DNA of 64,000 nucleotides from Cycas panzhihuaensis (taxonomy: Eukaryota; Cycadophyta): positions 148,993,741 through 149,057,740 of the forward strand of contig CM041465.1 in assembly GCA_023213395.1 (NCBI GenBank). Direction: 5' to 3'. Under the pieces are notes generated by a model. It was given only the letters and a program-made list of their open reading frames with translations, did no database searches and was not told where the DNA came from. Shown one piece after another: positions 49,384 to 59,789 of this stretch. The position numbers and the translations under genes are program-made. Each line of letters begins with the position of its first letter. Position 1 is the stretch's first letter.

Positions 49384-49845
49384 TGGTGCATTCTTGGGAG
49401 GACCTAAACTAGATATCTCTCGTTATTAAGGTATCATCTTTGTCTAAATTGAAAGTGGGAGGTATGAAGTTTAGGTAGTCCTAAGGGACCACCTTTTCCC
49501 AACTCCTAAGAAGGAGTTTTCACCTAGTTATGCCATCTAATAAAGTGCGAATGTAAAATATGATGAAAGGTGTGGATGTAAAAGAGGGGTAGTAGAATCC
49601 AATGACCTATAAAACTAGGCAAAGTAGTTCTAGATTTATAACTACATTGATAGTATTTTCAATATCCTTTCTAGGGATTCCTTTCATATAATCTTTATAA
49701 CCTTTTAGGTTCTACTAGGATGTAGGAAAGGGTAAGCGAATGGAAAAGTTATCCTTCTTATTTTCCTCCTTTTTCTTGTCTTCTTTTCCTTGTTTTTCTT
49801 TCATTTGTGTTCTCCTTTTTCTTCTTTTTTTTAATCTTGTATTTC

Positions 49846-49928
<83 letters not shown>

Positions 49929-50969
49929 ATATTTGTTATGCTCAATAAAGCAAAACAAAATGTATTAAAAGGCCTACCTTACTTTTAGTCAATAAACAAA
50001 GGAAAATTAAAACTAGATGCATGCAAAATTTTTATGTCTTTTTCATTTCTTTAAAGAAAATTAAAGATGTAAATATAAATTTGAAATTATCCTTCTATAA
50101 GCAACTTATGCACCTTACAATGAGTGGATAGATATTTTCAATAGATGCAATACACATAATATGATTGTTTATGTAAACTTTCCAAAGAAATCAATAACAT
50201 GCAATGCTATTTGATAGGTGTCACTTTACATGCATACGACTAATTCTTTGAAAGGATGATCTATGATGCAAAAAGGAAGAGATTTAAAGAAGATGTTACT
50301 ACTATTTTTAATGATTTTTTAGATTTATAAGATCATATGTAATCAACAAATATGTATCACAACTTTTAGATAAGATACTAGCTTCAAAGACTCTATTATG
50401 GTTGGAGTAAGAAAGACTCTAAAAGGATCCTTGAGCCTTTAAACAACTAAAAAATTAGACATACATTCACTATTCAACACTTTTAACTTTTCTTTTGAAG
50501 AGCAAAATGGTAAACTTAAGAGCAAAACTAAGCAAACCATAATACTATGAAATTGAAACTTCTTTCCTATTGCAAATACATGCTTCAAAATGATAATTTT
50601 CCTTCTAGTTGATCAATATTTTCCAATGCTTTCCTTCAAAATAAACCAAGGGAGAAAACTAACTAAACAAAAAGGCTAAACCATAGCCAAGTAATTCCAA
50701 AAATAATGGTAAATTGCCTAAAATACAAGCTACTATAAAAGAATAAGAAGAGATAACTAGATGAGTAATGGAGAGATGACCATGCCCCACCCTAGTCTAA
50801 CCCTTAAGGAACCCCGTAAAGGGCTAACCTTTCAACAAGTATTTCAAAGTCCAAAATGAGTACGAGACTAGCAAAGCAACCAACCAAAGAAATGTGCAAT
50901 TTCTAAGCAAAAACCACTTTTAAAATACCATGAAATGAATTGGAAATTTAATAAGAAAGATCTTATCCA
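49384..50969 (-). repeat. 5' LTR of E5, outer part (left of E6)
   Basis: Matches 34346 to about 35875. It contains a (TA)n expansion absent from the left copy and ends at the E6 insertion, with ATCCA as the flanking base set. Confidence 0.92.
49850..49925. repeat. (TA)n microsatellite in the right E5 LTR
   Basis: About 37 TA units. The corresponding site in the left LTR (about 34810-34840) has only T runs and a short ATATAT, so the expansion followed insertion. Confidence 0.97.
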
Positions 50970-51291
50970 TGTTGGGTTAATAATCATCACATGACTCCAT
51001 CTTGGAGTATGCAGTGCAAAACCCTTCAAGGTAAGTTAGGTAAGGTTTATTTAATATTGCACATTATTTTATATTAATTTAAATTAGAGGTTGAGGACGT
51101 TTGCCTCCTCCCTCAAAAGTATAAATTTTATGGGGTCATCTCCCCTGGTATTCATCAACACCATCTATTAAAGGATTTTTATGTACTCTTGAGTAAAATA
51201 GATTAATAGAAAATGATATTATGCATGTTTACAATATGGATTAGTTTCTTATAGTTTACTACTCTGCTCTACATCTCCGTAATAACCTTCA
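50970..51291 (+). repeat. 5' LTR of E6
   Basis: Starts TGTTGGGTTAATAATCATCA and ends AACCTTCA. Direct repeat of 54742-55063. Confidence 0.95.
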
Positions 51292-51307
51292 TTTAGTATA
51301 AAAACTT
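51292..51307 (+). other. Decayed primer binding site of E6
   Basis: TTTAGTATAAAAACTT corresponds to TTTGGTATCAGAGCTT with three G-to-A-type and one C-to-A change. Confidence 0.75.
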
Positions 51308-54030
51308 AGATCCACCTCCACATATGCTTTGATTTGGCAAGCTTGTGCATCATATCCAGTGCTCAAAATTCCTGTAAGTAACTACTTAGCATGATCCTTA
51401 TTGAACTAGTGAGCTAGTGGAAGAAACTATTCATGATTTCATTGATTGTACAATGAGATATTTTAGTTTGATCGATAGTTACTCCATTTGGCTCTTATTT
51501 GGTTTGCAGGATCATTCTCAACACACAAGTAACTTATCGTTGTGAAATTTTAGAAGCCTCTTTCTGCTAAGGATACCTCGCTACTTGTCAATTTTCATCT
51601 CATTTCATGGCTTACAGAAAAAGATTTAGCCTCTAGAGTCAGTCAGGCTCTCGTTTCTTAGGTTTTTCACCAAATTTTCATTATTTTTCTTAATTTTTTT
51701 TAATTTTTTTTTGTAAATTCTAGTTCTCCTTGATTGGGCACCCCTCGTGGGTCTATCTCAGCTTAGATCTAAGATTAGTTAAGGCTCTTTAGCCTCTATT
51801 TATTATCACTTCTATCTATTCTATGTGTCACTCGTCTTTTCTTTAATATATATATATATATATATTCTTGATTTTCTCACGTTTTTCTGGTCAGATTTGG
51901 GTGGTGATTTGTACCCCCTAGCGATGTCTCTTTATCTAGTAGTATTCTTGATCGATTCAATCAAAATTCATGCTCTATCTCCTCCTTGTCTTTGTGTGCA
52001 GGTTGCCAGCCATTCTTCTTCCTTTCGTTTATATATATATATATATTAGTTTATTTGGTGTCTGCACCTTCCTCCATCAGAAATTTAGCCCTCTAATCTA
52101 CTTTATCAACCCTTTTAATTGATTTCTAGTTGCTTGTTACTCCTTTGTCTCTGCACAGGCTGCCACTCAGATCGTCATTTTTTTTTTCTGATTATGAAAC
52201 ATTTATATGTATTATCATTAAAGTTTATTAATTTAATTATTATTTATATTTTTTTAGTTCCTTTGTTAAGAGAATAGCCCATTTAAGTGCTAGCCCTAGT
52301 CACATCAACCCCACATGACATCTATCTTATTTATCAAAGGGGCTAAATCAATCTTATAAACTTATTTTTTTTTTTTTTTAATTTATTTTTAATACATAAG
52401 GTACTTGGCATTTGTTTCCAATATCTTCTCGCTGGAGTATCAGTTTCTAATGAAACCTATTCCATTGCATCTAAAATTTTATGGGATGTAGTATATACTA
52501 GTTATTTATTGCTTTTGAAGTTGATTTGACCTAGTTTTAATGAGTTAAAGTTAACTATTTTTTCAAGCTTTTGATTTATTAACATAAAGATGACCTTTCA
52601 CTATTTTGGATATAACCTTTTTGTTTGCCATCAGATTTTAGATCTATTAGTTTTAATGGAAAGATGACTCATTTCTCTTTGAACTAACATATTTATTTAC
52701 AAGTTTTAAAGTTTTCTTGTAGATAAAGTTAAGGTACATAAGTGGTCCTAGTTTATCATTATTGTATATTTTTATACATTGTTTCTCAAAGTTTAATTAA
52801 CTCAAAGCATGTGAAGAAGATCTTTAATTATCATTCATCACTTTTACATTATTTTATAAGGTTTTACTAGTATTTTGCAACCTTCTGAGCCTCCTAGATC
52901 TAGTTAACTCCTAAAAAGGGGGTCATTTCACTTATGCATTAAAATCTTGAGTTATAGGAACCTATTTTCCAAATAGTTAGATCCATTGGAAAGATATTTT
53001 CATATTCTTCAATCTGGTACAATCTTATTTTAATTTGATATTATTTAGTACAAACTTGAAGTTGATCAACTTGAGCATTTGACTTATCCTAACAGGCTTA
53101 TCTTCTTAACTCTTTAAGGAGTTCTTTCTTCCAACCAAGTTATATTTACCTTGTTAATTATTCATTATACATGTTTGAAGCTCTTATTTGGATTTTGTAT
53201 AGTTTTTCTAAGATGATTTGAAGCAGAAGATTGATCTTATATACCTAAAATAATTAACAAGCTAAGTGAGCCTACATACTAAAATGGGTATAATTCTCTA
53301 TTTTGGAAGTTTCTTCTTAATATTTTTTTCATCTTTTTAAAGAAAAAAAAAAAAAATCATAATTCTTGCCTCATACATCTTCATTATGGTAAAAAAGAAT
53401 AATTATTCATCTTGCATTAAAAAATCTGGTCATTTCCTTGCTCAAGCTAGTGCTTATTTATTTATAAATTCAAGAGCTTTGTTAAAAGATCATATCAATC
53501 TTTTCTATTTCTTTATCATCAAGAATATTTTATTTTAAATCTACATACTTAAATATCTTAGTTACTTTACATGAAAGATTCCATTATAATTTTGCTTATA
53601 AATCTACCCAAGTATTTCTTCTTGTTTAATCATTCTATTTCAAAGAGTATTTAAAATCATACATTCTAAGCTCATTGATTTATTAAGCTTTCTATTTCCT
53701 TCTAAAGGCATATTTTTTTTATTGAAAAGTACATAACACATCAAAAGTTCACTTGTTGAAAGCATCCTTGATTCATTATTGAACTTAAGATTACATAGAA
53801 GGTTACATATAATGCACTTTATTTCAAAGGAATATTTCATTTTTAAAGGCATTACATTTTTTTTCTTGGAAGTTATTGGCAATACCACATCATTAATAAC
53901 TTATTGACATTAGATTGCATTCTTTCTAGAATATCTTTATCATCTACTTGCATTATTATTGAAATCATTTAAGGATTTATCTATTTGAAAATCATTTATT
54001 TTTCGATTATGTACTAAAGTTTCCTATACA
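51308..54030 (+). other. E6 interior, no gene, ladder of diverged repeat blocks
   Basis: From about 52380 to 53250 the sequence aligns with E7 59970-60870 and, in reverse, with E8. Shared blocks include ACATAAGGTACTTRRC, CATCTAAAATTTT and AGATCCATTGGAAAGATATT. Within E6 the blocks recur at intervals near 200-300 bp (about 52430, 52620 and 52960), giving a ladder. The part 51308-52330 has no counterpart in E7 and no recognised gene. Short (TA)n tracts lie at 51846-51864 and 52029-52047. Confidence 0.6.
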
Positions 54031-54730
54031 ATAGCAATGAATCTAAATCAAATATAATTCCCTATATTTACTGGACATGATTTTCAATAATAGAGTAAAA
54101 CAATGCAAACATATTTTATCACAAATGATCTTTGGAGATATCTACAAGATGGATATGAACTTAATACTAAAGAATATATAGAAAAGAACAATGAAGCCTT
54201 AGCTATATTATTTTGTATAATAGATGATAATGTTTTTTCTAAAGTTTGTGAAATGATGGCATCCAAATCTATATGAGACACCTTAGATTCTATTTATAGG
54301 AGAGAAACCCTCAATGTAAATGGTTTTAACTATGATAATATTATAAATGTGAGATAGATGTCAGAGCAAGTTTATTGTATTGAAAAGACTAATGAAGAAG
54401 ATTCAAGTCAAATAAATAATCACATTGTTGCACAAGGATGATCCTTCATTTGAGAGGGAGAAACACTCAAATATGATTGTTACTCATAAAATAAAGATTC
54501 CAGATAATAAATTCAAAGATGCAACCATTCATCCTCATTTAAATCAAGCTACACCTACTTAGACATCATTTGAACCACTCAATATTAAAGAGACACACAT
54601 TACTAAAAGGATGAGGTGAGTTGATGGTGATAAAGCTAAATAACAGGCATTCAAAGTTTTTTTCAAAGTTTTTTTTAAGTTCAAGTATCATGAGTTTAAA
54701 GAGAAGATAAATATGTACATGATGACCATT
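54031..54730 (+). pseudogene. Copia-type gag of E6
   Basis: The position corresponding to the E7 start codon is ATA (54031), with an ATG two codons later. The frame reads MNLNQIQFPIFTGHDFQ with a stop inside, then YFITNDLWRYLQDGYELNTK, NNEALAILFCIIDDNVFSKV and a tail including ILKRHTLLKG. It is the same domain as in E7 and E8, ending at the purine tract (54731-54741). There is no zinc knuckle or protease. At least eight stops. Confidence 0.8.
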
Positions 54731-54741
54731 AAAAGGGAGAA

Positions 54742-55063
54742 TGTTGGGTTAATGTTTATCACATGACACCATCTTAGAGTATGTAGCATACAACCCTTCA
54801 AGGTAAGTTAGGTAAGGTTTATTTAATGTTGCACATTCTTTTATATTAATTTGAATTAGAGGTTGAGGAGGTTTTTATCCTCCCTCAAAAGTATAAATTT
54901 TATGGGGTCATGTCCCCTGGTGTTCATCAACACCACCTATTGAAGGATTTTTATATACTCTTAAGTAAAATGGGTTAATAAAGAGTGATATTACACATGC
55001 TTATAATATGGATTAGTTTATTATGGTTTACTACTCTGCTCTGCATCTCTGTAATAATCTTCA
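54742..55063 (+). repeat. 3' LTR of E6
   Basis: Direct repeat of 50970-51291, preceded by AAAAGGGAGAA (54731-54741). Confidence 0.95.
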
Positions 55064-55977
55064 ACCCAATTAGAAGAAGTTTGAAACATGAAACTTTGAT
55101 AGAAGTCCAAAAAATAGAAGCTTAGACCATCAACATTTGAATATCAGTAACTCACGAAGTCACAACATTAAAAATCTTCCATGATTTCACCTACAAGTCT
55201 CTTCAAAATCTAAATTTTAGTCACAACAGTAGCAATCTTCAAAATCTCTAAGAATACTAAAAAAAATCCACTATAAACTTGAGCAAATCACTACTAACTC
55301 ATCAACAATAAATCAAAAAACCCTTGACATCTTTCATGGGAATCAAAGAGATAAGATCCCACCAAATCTGGGTGGCAACATATAAAATTCTAGTGTGCTA
55401 GCCAAGTGTTACATGCATGATAGTAAAAGCCATGATCGGTCACATTTTTGGACCTATAAGAATGGGGCTTTATACTAAAAATGTGACTGGTCACATTTTT
55501 TGTAGCACCAAAAATGTGACAAATGTGGAGGTAAAAATTTACTAAAAAAAACTAAAATTTAATATTTAAACATAGATTGAAACATAAATAACTTTATAAA
55601 TAAATAAATATACCTAAAATAAGGTGAAAATAATAAATACAAGCTAAAAAATGATAAGAAATGACAAAGTTAGGTGAAATCAAAGATAAAAGTACAAAAT
55701 TAATAAGTTCTAAAGGAAGAATTAGGTCAAATTAATCATGAAGAAAAACTTTAGTGCCATAGTCTTAGTCATCGGTAGATGATAGTAAAAATATAAGTCA
55801 TGTCATCATTTATCATAAATCATTAAACCAAATTCATACATTCCTTTATCAAAACATGGCCTAATTTATAATCAAATAAATACATCTTTAATTTTTCTAT
55901 GAAACTATATAATAAACACATCAAAATCTTACAACTACAAACCAAATACCAATCAAAGGCCAAGTTTTAGTGAAACA
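55064..55977 (-). repeat. 5' LTR of E5, inner part (right of E6)
   Basis: Matches about 35871-36781 of the left E5 LTR (for example AATTAGAAGAAGTTTRAARCAT) and ends GTGAAACA at the E4 junction. Confidence 0.9.
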
Positions 55978-56495
55978 ATAGTAAGCATAACTAACATTCG
56001 GATGAGGGTTAGAATTGACAGTATTCCTTTTTTAGAATGACTATTTAGAGGTATTTTGGGTTTTAGGTGATCTATAATACTTAGTATTATGATGAAGGTT
56101 GTTTGAAGAAGATGAACCTCTACGAGGTTTTTGGAACTTAGGATTATTTTGATTACTTTGATAGTTGTTCTGATGTTTAAACTTATTGAGTGGCTTTGAC
56201 TTGGAAAAAAGAGTTTATAAAGGATCTTGAAGATTTTTAATCTTAATCAACATTGTTTAATATTCAACTAGTTAATTTATTAACTGATTAAAGGTTATCC
56301 GTGGATATCCAATTTGCTACCTAGTAGTTTTAAAAGGATTAAAATATTTTAGGAGTTTATTGATTACAAAATAGACAAGTGAATTGTCATCTTTTACATG
56401 TGTAATAATGACTATTTTATCACCTACTTTTGTTGAAGACTTTATACAATTTCCTAAGTCTTTATTGATAAGTCAAAGTTTTGATAAGAAGTCTT
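55978..56495 (-). pseudogene. E4 gag C-terminal piece
   Basis: Matches E3 27770-28290 nearly block for block (for example plus-strand CTACGAGGTTTTTGGAACTT against CGATGAGGTTTCTGGTGTTT, and AACATTGTTTAATATTCAAC against AACATTGTTTGATGTTCAAT). It is bounded on the left by the E5 end and on the right by the E7 start. The flanking GTCTT at 56491-56495 is the left E7 target copy. Confidence 0.88.
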
Positions 56496-56880
56496 TGTTG
56501 GGATTAATACTCATTATCCCACTCCCACCTTCCAACCAAGAGTGCACACCTCACACTCATCAATTTACACATGTGGGTGCTCACATGTGTAGGTAAGTAT
56601 AAGGTAAGATTTGATTTAATTTGAATTAAGTTTGTACTATTTTATTGTTATTTAAATTTTAGGGGTTGAGTAGTTTTCCTCCTCCTCTAAACTATATAAT
56701 TTGAGGGGTGTGCAACCTTGGTGTCTAAAAAGACACCATCTTTATTTTGGACATTTGTAATACTCTCTTTACAAAAATGGATTGAATATAAGGGATTCTT
56801 GTTTATGCAACAATGATGTATTGATTTATGATTATCTCTTGTATGTTCTACCCTATTCTCCATTGATTATTTTTCCTATA
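56496..56880 (+). repeat. 5' LTR of E7
   Basis: Starts TGTTGGGATTAATACTCATT and ends TTTTTCCTATA. Direct repeat of 61837-62235. Its first 30 bases match the E8 LTR start closely. Confidence 0.95.
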
Positions 56881-56896
56881 TTTCGTATCAGAGTAT
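56881..56896 (+). other. Primer binding site of E7
   Basis: TTTCGTATCAGAGTAT, close to TTTGGTATCAGAGC. A second GTATCAGAGCC occurs about 45 bp further on (about 56927), which may be a duplicated site. Confidence 0.75.
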
Positions 56897-57189
56897 TTGG
56901 GCATGCACTCTAGTTCCTTCATCTAGTATCAGAGCCAAGTTTGTTAAAGGTTGCACCTCCATTTGAAGTTTTTGTGAAGAGTAAGAAGATTTATTGGCAT
57001 TCACAACATATCTACTCACAAGTAAGAAATATTGGTTATATTCATTTTCTGCAAAGTTCATTAACATGTTTCTTATATTTTTTATCAGAGATTTAATTAT
57101 TCTTGAGTTTTACTTATGATATAACAAATATATTTTAGATTTATGTAGGTGCATAGCTGAAAACAATAATTATCAAGTTTTTATCACTT

Positions 57190-57800
57190 TACAAGAGGTT
57201 TTATCAACAAGTTTTATATATTTCTATCAAATATTTGATATTTTTCAAGCATATTTCATCTATTTATCTAATATTTTTTCAGATTTATGCAAGAGCATAA
57301 CTAAAGTAATTATTATTTAAAGTTTTCTTCAGATCTGCTATATATTTTTTAGATCTACTTATTTTGTTAATTATTTCACCATTTTCTGGGTTATTTGTTT
57401 CGGATCTGGAATATCTATTCAAGTTTTCTTCAGATCTGGAATATCTATTCAAGTTTTCTTCAGATCTGCTATACATTTTTCAGATCTACTTATTTTATTA
57501 ATTATTTCATTATTTTCTAGTTTATTTGTTTTAGATTTGTAATATTTTATTTAGATCTATAATATTAGCTACAGATCTGCAATATTTACTTTATATCTAC
57601 AATATTTATTTTTAATCTGCTATATATTCTTCAGATATGCTTATTTCATCAATTATTTCACTATTTTCTAGTTTATTTATTTTAGATCTATAATATTTGT
57701 TTTAGATTTATAATATTGGCTATAGATCTGCAATATTTACTTTAGATCTACTATACTTACTTCAGATCTATAATATTTATTAAAGTTTTCTTTCAAATGT
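57190..57800. repeat. Tandem repeat rich in AGATCT in the E7 interior
   Basis: A short unit near 30 bp with core CAGATCTGCAATATTTACTT is organised into a higher-order unit of about 150 bp that also contains ATTATTTCAYTATTTTCTAG. Higher-order copies start near 57330, 57475 and 57635. The 63-codon minus-strand frame at 57476-57285 is only a read-through of the repeat. Confidence 0.8.
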
Positions 57801-58299
57801 GCACATTTTATCATATATTTGACTATTTTTTCAAGTTCCTTTTTTAGATCTGTAAATTTTTTGGGACATATTCAGCCCAACAAGACATATATTATAGCAG
57901 ATCTTCTTGCTGGAGAAATCTGTTTGAAGCTTTGATTTGTGTGGAAGAAGATTTCACCTTCGAAAGTCAACCTACTACAAATCTACTACAACTGCTTATC
58001 AGGTTTCTTGTTTTATTTTTAGATTTAAACACACATATATTTCTTAGTTTTGTGATACATCTACTCCAATATATTTAAAAAATTTCTTAGTTTCATTGTG
58101 GCTCTGCTGTATGATTATATTCTTCCATTAAATATTTTATTATTATTATTATTTAAAGAAAATTTTATGAAACTCTAAAGTATATTTGAAAGATTTCAAA
58201 CACAATACTCATCTTTTATATTTTATATAAATATATAATTTTAAATATTTTTTGCTATATTTGTACATTCGCTCTATTTGCATAAATGTAACAGTTTCT

Positions 58300-58898
58300 T
58301 ACTTTGCTTGAGAGCCTCTTCTTATAACTTCAAATTATTTTCTTGAGCAAGAGTTTCTGAAATTATTATCTTGAGTAAAGTTTGAGAAGAAAGCATCTCA
58401 TTTTCCTTAAAATATAAGTCAACTTCTTTCTCTTTCAAGGTATTATGTCTCTTTATTATACTATCAATAATTATTCCTAATTTTTCCAGTTTTTATTTTT
58501 GTCGTATAAAGTCCTCTTTCTCCTTGATGAAGCTTTCAATTTGAGAATTAAGGGCTGCTTCAGCTTCCTTCTTCCATTGTAGCATTTGAGACTTCACACA
58601 AAGTCTTCTCACTAACCCATAGATGCTTATCAACAGTAAGTTCTGGCTCATTATCATTGTTAGATCTTTGGTCTTTAGGGATTTATACTTTCAACACAGC
58701 TCTAGTCCTGTGTTTATCTAACAAATCAAGTGGTTCACTTTCTAAAAGGGCTGAGATGTCTTGAGGAAGCCTCTTGTTTGATTTCTGTAGTTTTTTCAAT
58801 CGTACAATAAAAGATTTTAACTTTGCTACTGAAATATTACTCTTAAAACCAATACTTTTCCCATCCATATATTCATTAGTGTCATTGTCATCCTCATC
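58300..58898 (-). pseudogene. Captured coiled-coil-type protein fragment, unidentified
   Basis: In minus sense, in the same frame as the ALDH fragment and directly after it, comes an acidic stretch ([17 protein letters not shown]). It is followed by [40 protein letters not shown] and, after a stop, DNEPELTVDKHLWVSEKTL. A Lys/Glu-rich heptad-like region (EAEAALNSQIESFIKEKEDF) then continues to about 58300. Base composition and codon-like structure differ from the surrounding element. I do not recognise the family. It is not part of any aldehyde dehydrogenase and has no retroelement motif. It may be a second captured host gene or part of a chimeric transcript. Confidence 0.55.
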
Positions 58899-59560
58899 TC
58901 CAAAACCATATATTACATTAAGGATGCCAGGTGGAATACCTGCCTCTTTCGCCAATTGAGCACAATAAAGTGTAGTTAAAGGTGTCTACTCTACAGGTTT
59001 GATAACCACTGTACATCCACATGCTAGAGCAGGGCTAATTTTTTAGAAAAACATCACTAGTGGGAAGTTTTAGGGTATGATCTGACCAACTACTCTAATG
59101 GGCTCATGCAATGTATAGCCTTGGACCTGGCTGCTCATCTTCAATGTTATTCCATGAATCTTATTAGCCCATCCTACAAAGTACCGCAGAGTCCTAACAC
59201 AACTTGGCAAATCCCGTTTATGGGTGTTTTCTAGCGGTTTCCCATTGTCCAAAATTTCTAGAGCTGCAAGCTCCTCTAAATGCTGCTCTACCAAATCTGC
59301 ATACTTGCTGAGAATTTGACCCCTTTGATAGCCACCCATGCGAGGCCACAACCCCTCATCGAACACATTACGATCAACCTTCACAGCTAAATAAATGTCT
59401 TCCTCAGTGGCCTCTGACACCTATGCAATCACGTCGCTAGTTCGAGGGTTGAAGGTCTCAAAAGTTTTCCCTGATACTAAATCCATAAATTCCCTATTCA
59501 TGAACAACTTGGTGTACTTCACGAATGCTAGGTGATTGACACCATTATCTGTGTTCACTC
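58899..59560 (-). pseudogene. Captured fragment of a family-2 aldehyde dehydrogenase gene
   Basis: The family oxidises aldehydes to acids with NAD in mitochondria or cytosol; this copy cannot. In minus sense, about 220 residues match the N-terminal half: YTKLFMNREFMDLVSGKTFE, VSEATEEDIYLAVKVDRNVF, DEGLWPRMGGYQRGQIL, ELAALEILDNGKPLE, LRYFVGWANKIHGITLK, YTLHEPIRVVGQIIP, PALACGCTVVIKP and [19 protein letters not shown]. The match ends before the catalytic Glu and Cys region. Stops replace Gln (near 59420), Trp (near 59067 and 59050) and Gln (near 58990). No intron interrupts the match, although plant genes of this family normally have several, so an mRNA origin is likely. It lies antisense within E7, between its repeat block and gag. 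Confidence 0.92.
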
Positions 59561-59739
59561 ACATTAGCTCTCTTAGGAAAACATTCACCACCAAGGCCTA
59601 CAAGGAACAACCGACCAATTCATCACATACGATACCCGTCCATCACGCCAAAGCACCCTAATAAATCCCATTACCAGATCGCGTCTCCACGACGAAGGCA
59701 TGGTGGTGATGGCAGTGCCACGATTGTTTAATTTTTTCT

Positions 59740-59741
<2 letters not shown>

Positions 59742-59781
<40 letters not shown>

Positions 59782-59783
59782 TA
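59742..59783. repeat. (TA)n(GA)n compound microsatellite
   Basis: About 8 TA units followed by about 12 GA units, close to the 5' (minus sense) end of the captured fragment. Confidence 0.95.
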
Positions 59784-59789
59784 TTTTAA

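Larger units (their letters stand above)
50970..55063 (+). mobile_element. Non-autonomous gag-only LTR retrotransposon E6 (TR-GAG-like)
   Basis: LTRs at 50970-51291 and 54742-55063 are 322 bp each with TG...CA ends and about 36 differences (11%). A decayed primer site follows the left LTR and AAAAGGGAGAA precedes the right. Flanks ATCCA (50965-50969) and ACCCA (55064-55068) are a one-mismatch target duplication, and E5 LTR sequence resumes exactly on both sides. Only a gag frame is present. It is the second member of the E6-E8 family. Confidence 0.95.
34346..55977 (-). mobile_element. Tat-like Ty3/gypsy retrotransposon E5 with 2.4-kb LTRs, hosting E6 and E8
   Basis: Direct repeats of about 2.4 kb lie at 34346-36781 and at 49384-50969 plus 55064-55977 (split by E6). 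In minus sense the LTR starts TGTTTCACC and ends GCACCA. A purine tract precedes the left LTR and a decayed gypsy-type primer site follows the right. The interior holds gag (49330-46880), an RNase H of the cellular type (41505-41115), an antisense reading region (38400-40240, plus strand) and two tandem-repeat blocks next to the 3' LTR. This combination is typical of the Tat lineage. RT and integrase are not found. Flanks GTAGA and ATAGT fit a decayed GTAGT duplication in E4 gag. Without E6 and E8 the element is about 13.4 kb. Confidence 0.85.

Noticed and set aside
49715-49988. Overlapping frames on both strands with long YIYIYI runs
   Set aside because: These translate a (TA)n microsatellite inside an LTR and show no protein features.
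52140-52200. TGCAGGTTGCC- and TGCACAGGCTGCC-like sites in E6 as splice acceptors of a host gene
   Set aside because: No exon-like frame or known protein similarity flanks them. They are not distinguishable from chance.
57285-57476. 63-codon minus-strand frame with repeated NRYSRSEENL
   Set aside because: It reads through the AGATCT tandem repeat. The periodicity is that of the DNA and no codon bias or start context supports a gene.
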